Positions 51,611 to 60,756 are shown, counted from the first letter of the stretch. The stretch is DNA of 64,000 bases from Vibrio fluvialis (GCF_900460245.1 NZ_UHIP01000002.1:806001-870000), one strand, 5' to 3'. Made by a program: numbers and translations. Notes: generated by a model from the sequence alone, not told the origin.

Positions 51611-53431
51611 ATGTCGTCAGCTCATCTTTCTCAAATTAACGTCTATCCGGTCAAATCTGTCGGTGGTATCGCCCTGTCCAATGCATGGGTAGAAAAACAG
51701 GGTTTGATGTTTGACCGCCGTTTTATGGTGGCACTGGCTGATGGCAGCATGGTGACGGCGCGTAAGTATCCGGGAATGGTTAAGGTGCGCTCAACATTGA
51801 CCCCAGATGGCCTGATTTTCGCCGCTGAGGGATTGTCTCCGCTCAAACTGCGTTATCAAGATTTTAAAATGCAGGAAGCGCCGGCTCAGGTGTGGAGCGA
51901 CAACTTCACCGCTTACACCACCACCGATGAAGCCGATGACTGGTTCAGTGCGGTATTGGGACAACGTGTTGAGCTGCTGTTCAGCGGCGAGCAATCCAAC
52001 CGTGTGCGCGAGAAAGTCGGTGGCAATGTCAGCTTTGCCGACGGTTACCCGCTGCTGGTGATCAGTGAAGGCTCGCTGCAAGAACTCAATCGTCGTAGTC
52101 CGGAACAGCACAGCATGGATCAGTTTCGCACCAACTTAGTGGTGTCGGGGACTGAACCGTTTGGCGAAGACAGCTGGAAGCGCATTCGTATCGGTGACGT
52201 TGAGTTTGAAGCGGTGAAACCTTGCGAACGCTGCATACTGACTACGGTCGATGTGAAGAAAGGTGAATTCCGCCCGACGAAAGAACCGCTCAGAACGCTG
52301 TCCCAGTTCCGCGCCAATGAACGAGGCGGCGTATTCTTCGGCCAGAACTTGGTGGCGAAGAATGAAGGCATGATCCGCACTGGCGATGTGGTGGAAGTGC
52401 TGGAATACAAAGAAAAAGAGTTCTACGCCGACAATGGTCAGAGCCACTATCTGATGACGTGCGTGGAACGCGAAGAGATCGCCCGTGATTTTGTCACTTT
52501 CTGGCTCGAACCACAGCACGGTATGGCGCCGAGTTACCAGCCGGGCCAGCATCTGCCGATTGAAGTGGTGGTGAATGGCGAAAATGTTGCTCGCCGCTAC
52601 ACCTTATCTTCCAGTCCGTCACGTCCGGGGCGTCTGGCGATTTCAGTGAAACGCATTGACGGCGGACGCGTTTCCAACTGGCTGGCGCAAAATTTGCAGG
52701 TGGGCGATACGCTCTCCACTCAGTTGCCTGACGGCAGTTTCCGTCTTGAAAAAGAGCAACACCAACAGCCATTGTTGCTGCTCTCTGCGGGCAGTGGCGT
52801 GACGCCGATGCTGTCAATGCTGCGTTATCTGGCGGACCATCAGCAAATCAGCGATGTGGTGTTCTATCATCAGTGCCGCTCGGTGGAAGACATTCCGGTA
52901 CGTGAAGAGCTGGAACAGCTCAACCGTGAATTTGATGGCCTGAAAGTGTTCATCTCACTCACGCAGCCACCGCTGGATTGGTTTGGCCTCAAAGGCCGTT
53001 TTTCACTCTCTCACCTTAAGCAGGTCAAAGATGTGGCTTCGCGTCAGGTATTTGTGTGTGGCCCGGATGGTTTTATGCAGAAGGCGAAAAGCCTGTTGCT
53101 GAAACAGGGTCTGCCGGAAGCTGCCTATCATCAGGAGGCGTTTGGGGTTGCTCAAACCGCACCGAAAGAGTTCAAGACGCTGCAATTGAGTGTCAACGGC
53201 AATGTGTTTGAAGGTAACAACCAGACGACGCTGTTGGAACAGGCGGAAGCAGCAGGTATCGCGATTGCGAGCAGTTGCCGAGCAGGCTTCTGTGGTTCGT
53301 GTAAAGTGACTGTCGAATCGGGCTTGGTGCACCAGCCAGATGTGCCCGCGCTACAAGAGCATGAGCGCAATATGGGCGTTGTGCTGGCTTGCTGTTGTAT
53401 TCCGGAAACGGATATCGAAGTGGTGGACTAA
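51611..53431 (+). CDS. MOSC/ferredoxin-NAD(P) reductase fusion, hybrid-cluster-protein reductase type
   Basis: A 606-residue multidomain protein: MOSC N-terminal beta barrel and MOSC domain (1-265, PVKSVGGIALSNAWVEKQGLMFDRRFMV), an FAD domain (about 290-385, RYTLSSSPSRPGRLAISVKR), an NAD(P) domain (390-510, LLLSAGSGVTPMLSMLRYL) and a plant-type 2Fe-2S domain (525-606, CRAGFCGSCKVTVESG ... ACCC). Electrons would go from NAD(P)H through FAD and 2Fe-2S; the MOSC domain handles molybdenum cofactor or a similar ligand. The reductase half resembles Hcr, partner of hybrid cluster protein, but no hcp is next to it. ATG has AAGGAATTGC upstream. Confidence 0.88.
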   Translation: MSSAHLSQINVYPVKSVGGIALSNAWVEKQGLMFDRRFMVALADGSMVTARKYPGMVKVRSTLTPDGLIFAAEGLSPLKLRYQDFKMQEAPAQVWSDNFTAYTTTDEADDWFSAVLGQRVELLFSGEQSNRVREKVGGNVSFADGYPLLVISEGSLQELNRRSPEQHSMDQFRTNLVVSGTEPFGEDSWKRIRIGDVEFEAVKPCERCILTTVDVKKGEFRPTKEPLRTLSQFRANERGGVFFGQNLVAKNEGMIRTGDVVEVLEYKEKEFYADNGQSHYLMTCVEREEIARDFVTFWLEPQHGMAPSYQPGQHLPIEVVVNGENVARRYTLSSSPSRPGRLAISVKRIDGGRVSNWLAQNLQVGDTLSTQLPDGSFRLEKEQHQQPLLLLSAGSGVTPMLSMLRYLADHQQISDVVFYHQCRSVEDIPVREELEQLNREFDGLKVFISLTQPPLDWFGLKGRFSLSHLKQVKDVASRQVFVCGPDGFMQKAKSLLLKQGLPEAAYHQEAFGVAQTAPKEFKTLQLSVNGNVFEGNNQTTLLEQAEAAGIAIASSCRAGFCGSCKVTVESGLVHQPDVPALQEHERNMGVVLACCCIPETDIEVVD

Positions 53432-53438
53432 TCGCAAT

Positions 53439-53470
53439 AAAAAACACCTCCCGATGGGAGGTGTTTTTTT
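53439..53470. terminator. Bidirectional terminator
   Basis: AAAACACCTCC, CGAT loop, GGGAGGTGTTTT with T run, between convergent genes. Confidence 0.85.
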
Positions 53471-53481
53471 ATGCGTTGTGC

Positions 53482-54090
53482 TTATTGGGCATCGCCCATC
53501 ACCAGCTGGCACATTTGCTGATACTGCACGTGATTCCCGGCAAATAGCTCCGTTACAATCGCGTCTTCTTTGCCACCGGACAAACGGCGTTTCATCGCTT
53601 CTCTTACCAACAAGACCAAATGCTGTTCTTTGCTGATCCCATTGTGTTGTGTCGCAGACCAACTGGCCAGCGACTGAGTAAATGGTGTCACTCTCAGTTT
53701 GGGTTCAAAGTTTTGCACTTCTGTTTTTAGTACTTGCAGCAAATGCGGATACACTTCGTCCTCGCGCTTGCTGTGGCGTAAACGCTCCAGCACAGCCAGG
53801 CTGAGTGCACTATGTTGTACCAGGCCTGCCTGATGCGGGAAAGTGTCACGCAGACGCACCGAGAAATCGATGCGGCTAATTTGGGTATTAGGAAAGAAAG
53901 TCAGCGAGCACAGGCAATCCAGTGGGATCCACACCGCCTGATTAGGCTCAACGGCGTATTCCTGTTTACCGAGTTTTACCAGCACCAGTCCCTGATCTAC
54001 ATGAATCAAACTATGCTTGGTCGCTCGTTTGCGAGACGTGGCTTCTAAATAGGGAAATAAGCACGTTTCTGACTGAATAGCGTAGTTCAT
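53482..54090 (-). CDS. Cupin-type AraC-sensor-like protein without HTH
   Basis: A 202-residue protein. The first 90 residues look like an AraC-type cupin sensor domain (TKHSLIHVDQGLVLVKLGKQEYAVEPNQAVWIPLDCLCSLTFFPNTQ). The rest is helical, but I cannot see the two helix-turn-helix motifs that AraC proteins have, and the length is 60-90 residues short of a full AraC regulator. ATG 54090 has GAGG six bases before it. A terminator directly follows its stop, so the shortness is not a fresh frameshift. Function is unknown; it might be an effector-binding partner. Confidence 0.7.
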   Translation of the reverse strand: MNYAIQSETCLFPYLEATSRKRATKHSLIHVDQGLVLVKLGKQEYAVEPNQAVWIPLDCLCSLTFFPNTQISRIDFSVRLRDTFPHQAGLVQHSALSLAVLERLRHSKREDEVYPHLLQVLKTEVQNFEPKLRVTPFTQSLASWSATQHNGISKEQHLVLLVREAMKRRLSGGKEDAIVTELFAGNHVQYQQMCQLVMGDAQ

Positions 54091-54339
54091 GGATGGCCTC
54101 GTGATAATTTGGGGCGCTAAGGTTACCGCTTTCACTGATAAAAGCCAAATATCCCGATGAAAACAGGCACGTTCAATGCATTATTCAATGGGTTGCATTG
54201 AGATAAACGTAGATTATGCGAGTACGGAAACCTTTTTGTTCTAAGCTGGTCTGACCTTGTAAATTATGTGGTAACGATAGCTGCGACGCTCTGTGAGTAT
54301 GCGTAGAATAGGCCAGCTTTTTATTTGACGTATAAATAT

Positions 54340-55446
54340 ATGACATCAACAACTGATCCTTTTGTAGAAATTCGTCCTTACAATGACGATGAGATTCCTG
54401 CGGCCATTGATCGTCTGATCAATGACGAAGAGTTTATCGCTGCCATTTTGCAGCACCGGTTTGAGCGCCAGCCGTCTTGGCTAAAATCTCTGATGGGACC
54501 TTTTGTTAAAGCCTATCTGAAATTCAAATGGGCCAAGCTGACCTCCGTCGAAGCCATTCAGCTGGAAGTGAAGAAATATCTCGACCAGACACTGGAGCAC
54601 ACCACACGCGGCGTGACCTACAGTGGCCTGAACCAACTCGACAAGAACACCGCGTATCTGTTTGTTTCCAACCACCGGGACATCGCGATGGATCCGGCGC
54701 TGGTTAACTATGGCCTGCACATTACGGGTCACCGCACCGTGCGTATTGCTATCGGTGACAACCTGCTGAAAAAGCCCTGTGCGACAGAGCTGATGAAGCT
54801 GAACAAAAGCTTTATCGTGAAACGTTCAGCCAAAGGCCCGCGTGAAATGATGAAGGCGCTGGGCACTTTATCTGGCTATATCAAGCATTCGCTCGACACG
54901 GGTAACTCAATCTGGATTGCGCAGAAAGAGGGCCGTGCAAAAGATGGTAACGATTTTACCGATCCTGCGATTCTGAAGATGTTCCACGTGGAAGGTCGTA
55001 AGCAAAAGATGGAGTTTGCGGACTACGTTAAGTCGCTGAGAATCGTGCCTGTCTCTATCGCGTATGAAAATGACCCGTGTGACATTGCAAAAGCACGTGA
55101 ACTGTACGAGAAGGCGACACACGGTAAATACGAGAAAGCGGAATTTGAAGATATCGAGAGCATCATTCAAGGTATCGTAGGTGATAAAGGCCGTGTGCAT
55201 GTCGCGTTTGGTAGTGTGATTGATCAAACGTTCGAAACGCCGGAAGCGCTGGCCGATGAGATTGATCGCCAAATTCATGAAAACTACCAGCTTTACCCAA
55301 TTAACCTGCTGGCCGCGGGCGAAGAGAGTGAAGATATCACGCCAGCTGTGCGTGCCAAACTGAATGAGAAACTCGCTCAGCTACCAGAAGGGGCGCATGC
55401 CTATCTGCTTGATAGCTACGCAAACCCGGTGCGTAACCGCAAGTAA
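54340..55446 (+). CDS. 1-acyl-sn-glycerol-3-phosphate acyltransferase-like protein
   Basis: A 368-residue protein with the PlsC acyltransferase motif HRDIAMD (H-x4-D) in FVSNHRDIAMDPAL near residue 110 and the FIVKRSAKGPREM and IWIAQKEGRAKDG blocks that complete the family motifs. It is larger than PlsC (about 245) and lacks obvious membrane helices at the start. It may acylate a lysolipid. ATG 54340 is chosen because the frame before it lacks a ribosome site. It ends with a strong terminator. Confidence 0.85.
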   Translation: MTSTTDPFVEIRPYNDDEIPAAIDRLINDEEFIAAILQHRFERQPSWLKSLMGPFVKAYLKFKWAKLTSVEAIQLEVKKYLDQTLEHTTRGVTYSGLNQLDKNTAYLFVSNHRDIAMDPALVNYGLHITGHRTVRIAIGDNLLKKPCATELMKLNKSFIVKRSAKGPREMMKALGTLSGYIKHSLDTGNSIWIAQKEGRAKDGNDFTDPAILKMFHVEGRKQKMEFADYVKSLRIVPVSIAYENDPCDIAKARELYEKATHGKYEKAEFEDIESIIQGIVGDKGRVHVAFGSVIDQTFETPEALADEIDRQIHENYQLYPINLLAAGEESEDITPAVRAKLNEKLAQLPEGAHAYLLDSYANPVRNRK

Positions 55447-55464
55447 CGGTATCCATTCGGACAC

Positions 55465-55497
55465 AAAAAAGAGAAGCTTCGGCTTCTCTTTTTTTAT
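55465..55497 (+). terminator. Terminator after acyltransferase gene
   Basis: AGAGAAGC, TTCG, GCTTCTCT then seven T; a C(UUCG)G tetraloop. Confidence 0.9.
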
Positions 55498-55512
55498 GGC
55501 TGCGCGGTGATA

Positions 55513-56112
55513 TTAACGGGCGACCGCCCCGCCCAGAGTCAGTGTGGTCGGCCACTTGGTAATTTGATTGCCGCCCAGATAGATGTTGCCGTTCACCGTC
55601 ATCGTATCGGGAAAGGTGGTAATTTTGGAGCCGCCGATAAACAGACTACCCTGCACGACCAGTCCTTCCGGGAGTTCAGTCAGCGGAGTACGAATCACGC
55701 TCAGATCGCCTTTGACGGTCAGGCGTGGCGGCAGTTTAGTCAGCGGCGTGTCAGTAAGATTGATATAGCCGCCGACATTGACCCCGGCAGGCCAGTTTTT
55801 GATTTGTGAACCCAGCAGGTTGGCGTAACCACGGATATAGGTGCCGCGCTGAATGCGCTCCAATTTGCTGTTGGTGGCATCGAGGCTGCCCTGCACTTTC
55901 AATCCGCTGGGCAGACGGGTAATGCCGGTTTTCGCGATGTTCAGATTCCCTTTGACTTCCAGCCCATCAGGCAGGCTGGTAAAGGGCTTGTTACGCAAAT
56001 CCAGATTTCCGTAGTTATCGAGATAATTCAGGATATGGTATTGGTCCAAAGGATCTGCCGTGGCCTGAACGCCAGGTAACAACAGCAGCAAACAAATCAG
56101 CAGGCGCGGCAT
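55513..56112 (-). CDS. Secreted leucine-rich-type repeat protein
   Basis: A 199-residue protein with signal peptide MPRLLICLLLLLPGVQATA. The rest is about seven repeats of 20-21 residues with the pattern LPxGLxVxGxLxIxxTxIT (TSLPDGLEVKGNLNIAKTGI, TRLPSGLKVQGSLDATNSKL, TKLPPRLTVKGDLSVIRTPL, TELPEGLVVQGSLFIGGSKI). This gives a small solenoid, like short bacterial leucine-rich repeats. It would be periplasmic or secreted; no anchor, catalytic motif or cell-wall signal is visible. Function unknown; binding or adhesion is a guess. It is a single-gene unit convergent with the acyltransferase. Confidence 0.72.
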   Translation of the reverse strand: MPRLLICLLLLLPGVQATADPLDQYHILNYLDNYGNLDLRNKPFTSLPDGLEVKGNLNIAKTGITRLPSGLKVQGSLDATNSKLERIQRGTYIRGYANLLGSQIKNWPAGVNVGGYINLTDTPLTKLPPRLTVKGDLSVIRTPLTELPEGLVVQGSLFIGGSKITTFPDTMTVNGNIYLGGNQITKWPTTLTLGGAVAR

Positions 56113-56216
56113 AGCGGCTTCCGGTAGTCAAAACGTGAACGCTGTTAGTATCGCCAGCATCGGGTATTGCTTCAATGCCTAATGCTTGAAAGGCGGGAGG
56201 AGTCGGGGGAAAGTCA

Positions 56217-56242
56217 CAAAAAACGGGCCAATCAAGCCCGTT
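56217..56242 (-). terminator. Terminator after YfcZ-type gene
   Basis: AACGGGC, TTGATTG loop, GCCCGTT then TTTTTG on the minus strand. Confidence 0.8.
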
Positions 56243-56267
56243 AAATCTCGTTTGAATGACGGCGTAA

Positions 56268-56570
56268 TTAACGCGCCAAAGAACGGGTCTTCAGTTCGAA
56301 AATCAGTTTTTCAGCACTCACTTCAAACTTAAAGCGCGCGTGCATTTCTTTTGCATTGTCAGCCAGTGGCAGAACTTCGTACTGTACATTCTCATTCACC
56401 TGTTTAGCGACAGCCAGGTATTTATCGAGTTCAGCGTTCAGTTGCTCCAGGCTCTCTGCGAAAATGGACACTTCTGCCACATCGTCGCCTTCACGAATGA
56501 TGTAGCCCATTTCACCGGCCACGCCACACGCTTCGCACACTTCGGTTTCTACGTAGCTTTCGTTACTCAT
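56268..56570 (-). CDS. YfcZ/YiiS-family protein (DUF406)
   Basis: A 100-residue acidic protein of the DUF406 family: CEACGVAGEMGYIIREGDDVAEVSIFAES near residue 12-40, then a helix LEQLNAELDKYLAVAKQVNENVQYE and a beta end. Two Cys in CEACG could bind metal. Function is unknown. It begins with ATG after GAGATG... with AGAGG upstream. It stands alone. Confidence 0.8.
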   Translation of the reverse strand: MSNESYVETEVCEACGVAGEMGYIIREGDDVAEVSIFAESLEQLNAELDKYLAVAKQVNENVQYEVLPLADNAKEMHARFKFEVSAEKLIFELKTRSLAR

Positions 56571-57127
56571 CTCATAATCCTCTTACAAAAGTTATGGTCA
56601 TTTTAACCCTGTATGCAACCGTATTCCAGAGTCAGACCCCGCTGTTTTTCTGCCAATTAACAGTTTGATGTTTTGTATCAATAGACGCAGGGTATTGAGA
56701 GGAATGGCGAATATCTGACGGATAGATGTGACTTGAGTCAATTTTTTGTGAGTTAAGGTGCCATTATTTTGGCATAATGCTACCTATTTCATTGCTATAG
56801 CTTATGGATTGTAAGATTATCCCTACTCGAGGTAACAATATTTTGTCGTGATTTAAACGACGTTTAGTAGGGTGTTTTCATCCGTTCATTGTCGCCATTT
56901 CTGTCGCTCTCATGACGCATTCGGTTTGGCACACGGGTGTACTCAGGGCACTTGTGTGTTGTCATGAAGGCAGAGTGTAAGGCATTGATAAAAAGAAAAA
57001 ATGAAATTTCTGTTCGCTAGGATGACCCGTTGAACCACGCGTATACAGTGTGGAACCCCATTAAGTTCAACGCGGGCATTTCATTGCAGAATAGACAATA
57101 TGGATTTACATAAGAAGAGCCTTAACC
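56571..57127. other. Long intergenic region before the TetR gene
   Basis: About 560 bases without a gene that I can support. Near the TetR gene, CCCGTTGAAC (57026-57035) and GTTCAACGCGGG (57065-57076) form an interrupted inverted repeat that may be an operator. The rest shows nothing recognised. Confidence 0.45.
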
Positions 57128-57589
57128 ATGCCAAAGCGTAGTAAAGAAGATACCGAAATCACGATTCAGAAGATCATGGACGCCGTCGTTGATCAGCTGT
57201 TGCGATTAGGGTACGACAAAATGTCATACACGACGTTAAGTCAGCAAACGGGTGTATCACGAACCGGGATTAGTCACCATTTCCCGAAGAAAACGGATTT
57301 TGCTTCAGCGCTGGATAGCCGCATTTTTAAAATGTTTGTCGAGCATCTGGATTTCGACAATGGCACAGATTCGTTCTCATCCAGCTGGATGAAAGCGTTA
57401 GACAATTCAGAGTTTCTCGCCATTCTTCGCCTGCTGTTCCACCACATTGTGACCGCAGAGCGAGCAGAAAGCTTTGCGTCCAACGGCATTGATCGTTTGT
57501 ACCGCTTGGCGGACGAAAAGCTGGGCAATGGCAGCGACAGACAAGTGGAATGGCTGATCGGTAAATCACTGGTTACCATGAGCCAATAA
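57128..57589 (+). CDS. TetR-family regulator
   Basis: A 153-residue protein, short for TetR (usually 180-220). The helix-turn-helix is at about 15-60 (VDQLLRLGYDKMSYTTLSQQTGVSRTGISHHFPKKTDFASAL). The ligand domain is small. It stands in the place of VCA0917 of V. cholerae beside the hut transporter. It reads toward hutD, tail to tail. Target and ligand unknown. An inverted repeat upstream may be its operator. Confidence 0.87.
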   Translation: MPKRSKEDTEITIQKIMDAVVDQLLRLGYDKMSYTTLSQQTGVSRTGISHHFPKKTDFASALDSRIFKMFVEHLDFDNGTDSFSSSWMKALDNSEFLAILRLLFHHIVTAERAESFASNGIDRLYRLADEKLGNGSDRQVEWLIGKSLVTMSQ

Positions 57590-57603
57590 CCGGCAGGATT
57601 GAA

Positions 57604-57633
57604 TAAAAAGGCCAACATGAGTTGGCCTTTTTT
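57604..57633. terminator. Bidirectional terminator between TetR and hutD
   Basis: AAAAAGGCCAAC, ATGA loop, GTTGGCCTTTTT. Confidence 0.85.
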
Positions 57634-57653
57634 ATGCGCAGATTCTGAGAGCT

Positions 57654-58436
57654 CTAAGCCGCTGGATAAACCATCGGAAAATCGAGCTGTGGATGAGGCG
57701 CGACGATTGCCCGATAACCGTAAACCCGTTCAATCAGTTCGCTGTTAAGCGCCTGCCATGGCGGCGCATCGCACACCAGTTTGCCTTGATGCAGCAAAAC
57801 CAGACGATCGGAATATTGTGCCGCGAGGTTGAGATCGTGCAGCACGACAATCACCGCACACGCTTCGTCGCGGGCTAAATCGCGGGCAATTCGCAGCGTA
57901 TTATGCTGGTGGGCAAGGTCGAGCGCCGAAGTAGGTTCATCCAACATCAGTATTTTTTGCTCTCCCCCTTGATGCAATTGCGTCAATACGCGAGCCAAAT
58001 GCAGGCGCTGCTTTTCACCGCCGGAAAGAGCCGGATACAAACGATCCGCCAAGTGAATCACATCGGTTTGGGTCATGTAATGACGCGCGAGCCTGCGTGT
58101 TTCCTGCTGCGAAGCATTGAGCGGAATCGCGCCCAGTTCCACCACTTCTTGCGCGGTAAAGGGAAAGCTCAGACTGCTACTCTGTGGCAACAGACCAACA
58201 TGACGGGCGAGATCAGAGGGCGACCACATCTCCCGCGCCTGGCCAAAAATGTGGATCGGCGCTCTGCTGTCGAGTTCACCACTCAGAAGTTTCAGCAGGG
58301 TACTTTTCCCGGCGCCGTTGGGGCCAAGTAGCGCAGTGACTTCACCCGAGCGAATTTCGATATCAATTTCATTCAGCACGGTGCGGGCGCCAAATTGAGC
58401 AGACAACCCCTGTGCTTGAAGGGCGATAGACGACAT
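57654..58436 (-). CDS. hutD: Haem ABC transporter ATPase
   Basis: A 260-residue ABC ATPase for the haem importer, with Walker A LGPNGAGKSTLLKLLSG (about residue 40), signature LSGGEKQR, Walker B ILMLDEPTSALDL, and HDLNLA switch region. It is the last gene of tonB-exbB-exbD-hutB-hutC-hutD and its ATG overlaps the hutC stop by one base. It acts at the inner membrane with HutC. Confidence 0.93.
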   Translation of the reverse strand: MSSIALQAQGLSAQFGARTVLNEIDIEIRSGEVTALLGPNGAGKSTLLKLLSGELDSRAPIHIFGQAREMWSPSDLARHVGLLPQSSSLSFPFTAQEVVELGAIPLNASQQETRRLARHYMTQTDVIHLADRLYPALSGGEKQRLHLARVLTQLHQGGEQKILMLDEPTSALDLAHQHNTLRIARDLARDEACAVIVVLHDLNLAAQYSDRLVLLHQGKLVCDAPPWQALNSELIERVYGYRAIVAPHPQLDFPMVYPAA

Positions 58437-59473
58437 CAGAATATTTTTCCCTTTTGCTGAAACAGAAGATAGAGGAAGAAGGGCGCACCGACTAAGGCAG
58501 TGACGATGCCTATCGGCAGCTCAGCCGGGGCTGCCGCGACGCGGGCAAACATATCAGCGATGGTCAGCAAGAGCGCGCCAAGCAGCGCAGAAATTGGCAG
58601 CAAGTTGCGATGATCCGGCCCGACCAACATTCGACCGAGATGGGGCACCACCAGACCGACAAAGCCAATCATACCAGCGGCACTGACGGTAACGCCGACG
58701 CCGACTGCGCTGAGCACAATCAATGCTCGCTTGAGGTGCTGAATCGGAATTCCCAGATGGCGCGCTTCTGACTCGCCGAGCAGCAGGGCATTCAATGTCA
58801 TCGCACGGCGGGAGAAGTAGAGGTACAACCCCAGTAACGTGATGCCACACAGCGTAATGCTTTGCCAGTTCGCTCCGGCAAACGACCCCATGGACCACAA
58901 GGTGAGATCGCGCAGCATCTGATCGTCGGCGACGTAGTTCAGATAACCAATGCCCGCGCCGGATACGGCGCTGATCGCGACCCCGGCCAGCAACATGATG
59001 GTGACGGAAGTCCCGAATTTATTGGTGCCGAGTCGATACACCACAATGGTGGTCAGAGCGCCGCCGAGAAAAGCGCACAGTGGCAGCGTGATCGCATTCA
59101 TCCAACGCGCGTCAAAGTTGAGGTTGCCCAGCAGTACAATGGCCAGCGCGGCCCCCAAAGACGCTCCGGCAGAGACGCCGATGATGCCGGGTTCCGCCAA
59201 TGGGTTGCGAAACAGCCCTTGCATCACGGTGCCACACAACGCGAGAATCGCGCCGACCAGCATACATAACAGGGTGCGTGGGAAACGAATCTCATGGATC
59301 ACCAAATTAATGTGCTTGGCGATATCGTCACTTTGCAGCAGCAAGCTACTCAGGCTGTCACGGAAACTGATGTTCATGGGACCAACCGTGATGGAGTAAA
59401 TGGCGGAAATCGCCACAATCAAACCCAACACCAGCGTGGTCAGATAAAGAGGAACCTGTCTTAACACGCGCAT
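58436..59473 (-). CDS. hutC: Haem ABC transporter permease
   Basis: A 345-residue FecCD/BtuC-type permease with about ten membrane helices. The GIIGVSAGASLGAALA and VPHLGRMLVGPDHR motifs are family marks. It brings haem from HutB into the cytoplasm. Its end overlaps hutD by one base, and its start follows hutB directly, so the three are translated together. Confidence 0.94.
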   Translation of the reverse strand: MRVLRQVPLYLTTLVLGLIVAISAIYSITVGPMNISFRDSLSSLLLQSDDIAKHINLVIHEIRFPRTLLCMLVGAILALCGTVMQGLFRNPLAEPGIIGVSAGASLGAALAIVLLGNLNFDARWMNAITLPLCAFLGGALTTIVVYRLGTNKFGTSVTIMLLAGVAISAVSGAGIGYLNYVADDQMLRDLTLWSMGSFAGANWQSITLCGITLLGLYLYFSRRAMTLNALLLGESEARHLGIPIQHLKRALIVLSAVGVGVTVSAAGMIGFVGLVVPHLGRMLVGPDHRNLLPISALLGALLLTIADMFARVAAAPAELPIGIVTALVGAPFFLYLLFQQKGKIF

Positions 59474-60340
59474 TTAACCCTGTGGATAGAGCAACGCCTG
59501 CAGGCGCTGCGCTTCTGCTAAGCTTTTGAGTCCCAAACCACCGACCAACGCGTGGCCATCGACAGTGATGATCTGTTTACTCTGACCTGCTGGTGTGGCG
59601 GCCAGCATTGGCATTGCCGCAAGAATAGCGTCGGCGCCGCCCATTTTGTCGTAGCTGCGGCCGCTAACCAGAATCACATCGGGTTGCATTTCAACCATGG
59701 CTTCCATCGACAACGGTTTGTATGACGTCAACTGGGTCGCCGCCGGGTTTACGCCGCCTGCGAGCGTGATCATCGCATCCGGTACCGTGTCACTGCCTGC
59801 AACGTTCGCTGCGCGTCCTTCATGGATCAGCAGAAACAACACTTTCTTGCGTGCTGATGCGTCTGGCTGTTGGGCTTGCAGCGCTTTAAGCGCATCGTTG
59901 ACCTGTTGTTTCAGAGGACCAGCGGCCGCTTCGCTGTGGGTCAGGCTGGCAATCTGAACGATGCGTTGCAGTAAGCCTTGCGGCGTCGAATCACTGTTGA
60001 TCACTTCAACGTCCACCCCGGCAGATTTGAGCTGTTTTAATGTGGTGTCAGGGCCCATTTCATTGGAGCCGAGTAGTTGCGTCGGCTCAAGCGCAAGCAG
60101 GCCTTCGGCAGACAGTTGACGATGATAACCGACCTTCGGCAATGCCAGAGAAGGTGGCGTCACACTGGTGACATCAATCCCGACCAGTTGCTGCTCCGCG
60201 CCAAGCGCCAGAATGAGTTCAGTCACGCTGCTACCTGCACTGATGATGCGTTCAGCGGCCAGAGTGGAAGAGGAAAAGGCAGTAAATGCAGTGGCCGCCA
60301 GCCACGCTACTCGAACGGTGGTTTTCATGGTGTGTCTCAT
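59474..60340 (-). CDS. hutB: Periplasmic haem-binding protein
   Basis: A 288-residue class III solute-binding protein with signal peptide ending at LAAE. VGYHRQLSAEGLLAL (Y72) is like the haem-ligating Tyr region of ShuT-type proteins. The mature part starts ERIISAGSSVTELILALGAEQQLVGID. The start is either 60340, overlapping the exbD stop (TAATG), or ATG 60328; the first gives translational coupling. HutB delivers haem to HutCD. Confidence 0.93.
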   Translation of the reverse strand: MRHTMKTTVRVAWLAATAFTAFSSSTLAAERIISAGSSVTELILALGAEQQLVGIDVTSVTPPSLALPKVGYHRQLSAEGLLALEPTQLLGSNEMGPDTTLKQLKSAGVDVEVINSDSTPQGLLQRIVQIASLTHSEAAAGPLKQQVNDALKALQAQQPDASARKKVLFLLIHEGRAANVAGSDTVPDAMITLAGGVNPAATQLTSYKPLSMEAMVEMQPDVILVSGRSYDKMGGADAILAAMPMLAATPAGQSKQIITVDGHALVGGLGLKSLAEAQRLQALLYPQG

Positions 60341-60756
60341 TATTTCGATGGTTTTTCGGTTAACAGTTGAGTGGCTTGAATGCCGTTTTCCTGCAAAAAG
60401 GCCAGCAGTTTGACCAAATGTTGCACCTCAGCATTTTTGTCGGCGCCGATGACGATTGGGCGCTGGTTATGTTGATGAGCCTCAAGTAGGGCGAGAGTGA
60501 AATTGGGCCAGTCTAGGTAGGCTTGGCCGTCAATTGCCCAATAGGGTTCAGCCGCGGTGATGTTAATGGTCAGCGACTGAGACTCCACTGCGGTAACGAC
60601 ATCGGAATCGCTGGTGGGTAAGGTGACATCGAGCGAATCGAGCTTGACCGCTGCGGTCAGCATCAAAAACACCATCACGATAAAGATGATGTCGAGCAGC
60701 GGCGTCAGATCCGGCGTTAAGCCAAACTCGTTTTTGTGCGGTGCGCTTTTGATCAT
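60340..60756 (-). CDS. exbD: TonB-system energy protein ExbD
   Basis: A 138-residue ExbD: one membrane helix (LDIIFIVMVFLMLTAAVKL) with the proton-carrying Asp in LLDIIF near residue 22, followed by a periplasmic domain. With ExbB it powers TonB. It overlaps exbB by four bases and hutB by one base. Confidence 0.94.
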   Translation of the reverse strand: MIKSAPHKNEFGLTPDLTPLLDIIFIVMVFLMLTAAVKLDSLDVTLPTSDSDVVTAVESQSLTINITAAEPYWAIDGQAYLDWPNFTLALLEAHQHNQRPIVIGADKNAEVQHLVKLLAFLQENGIQATQLLTEKPSK

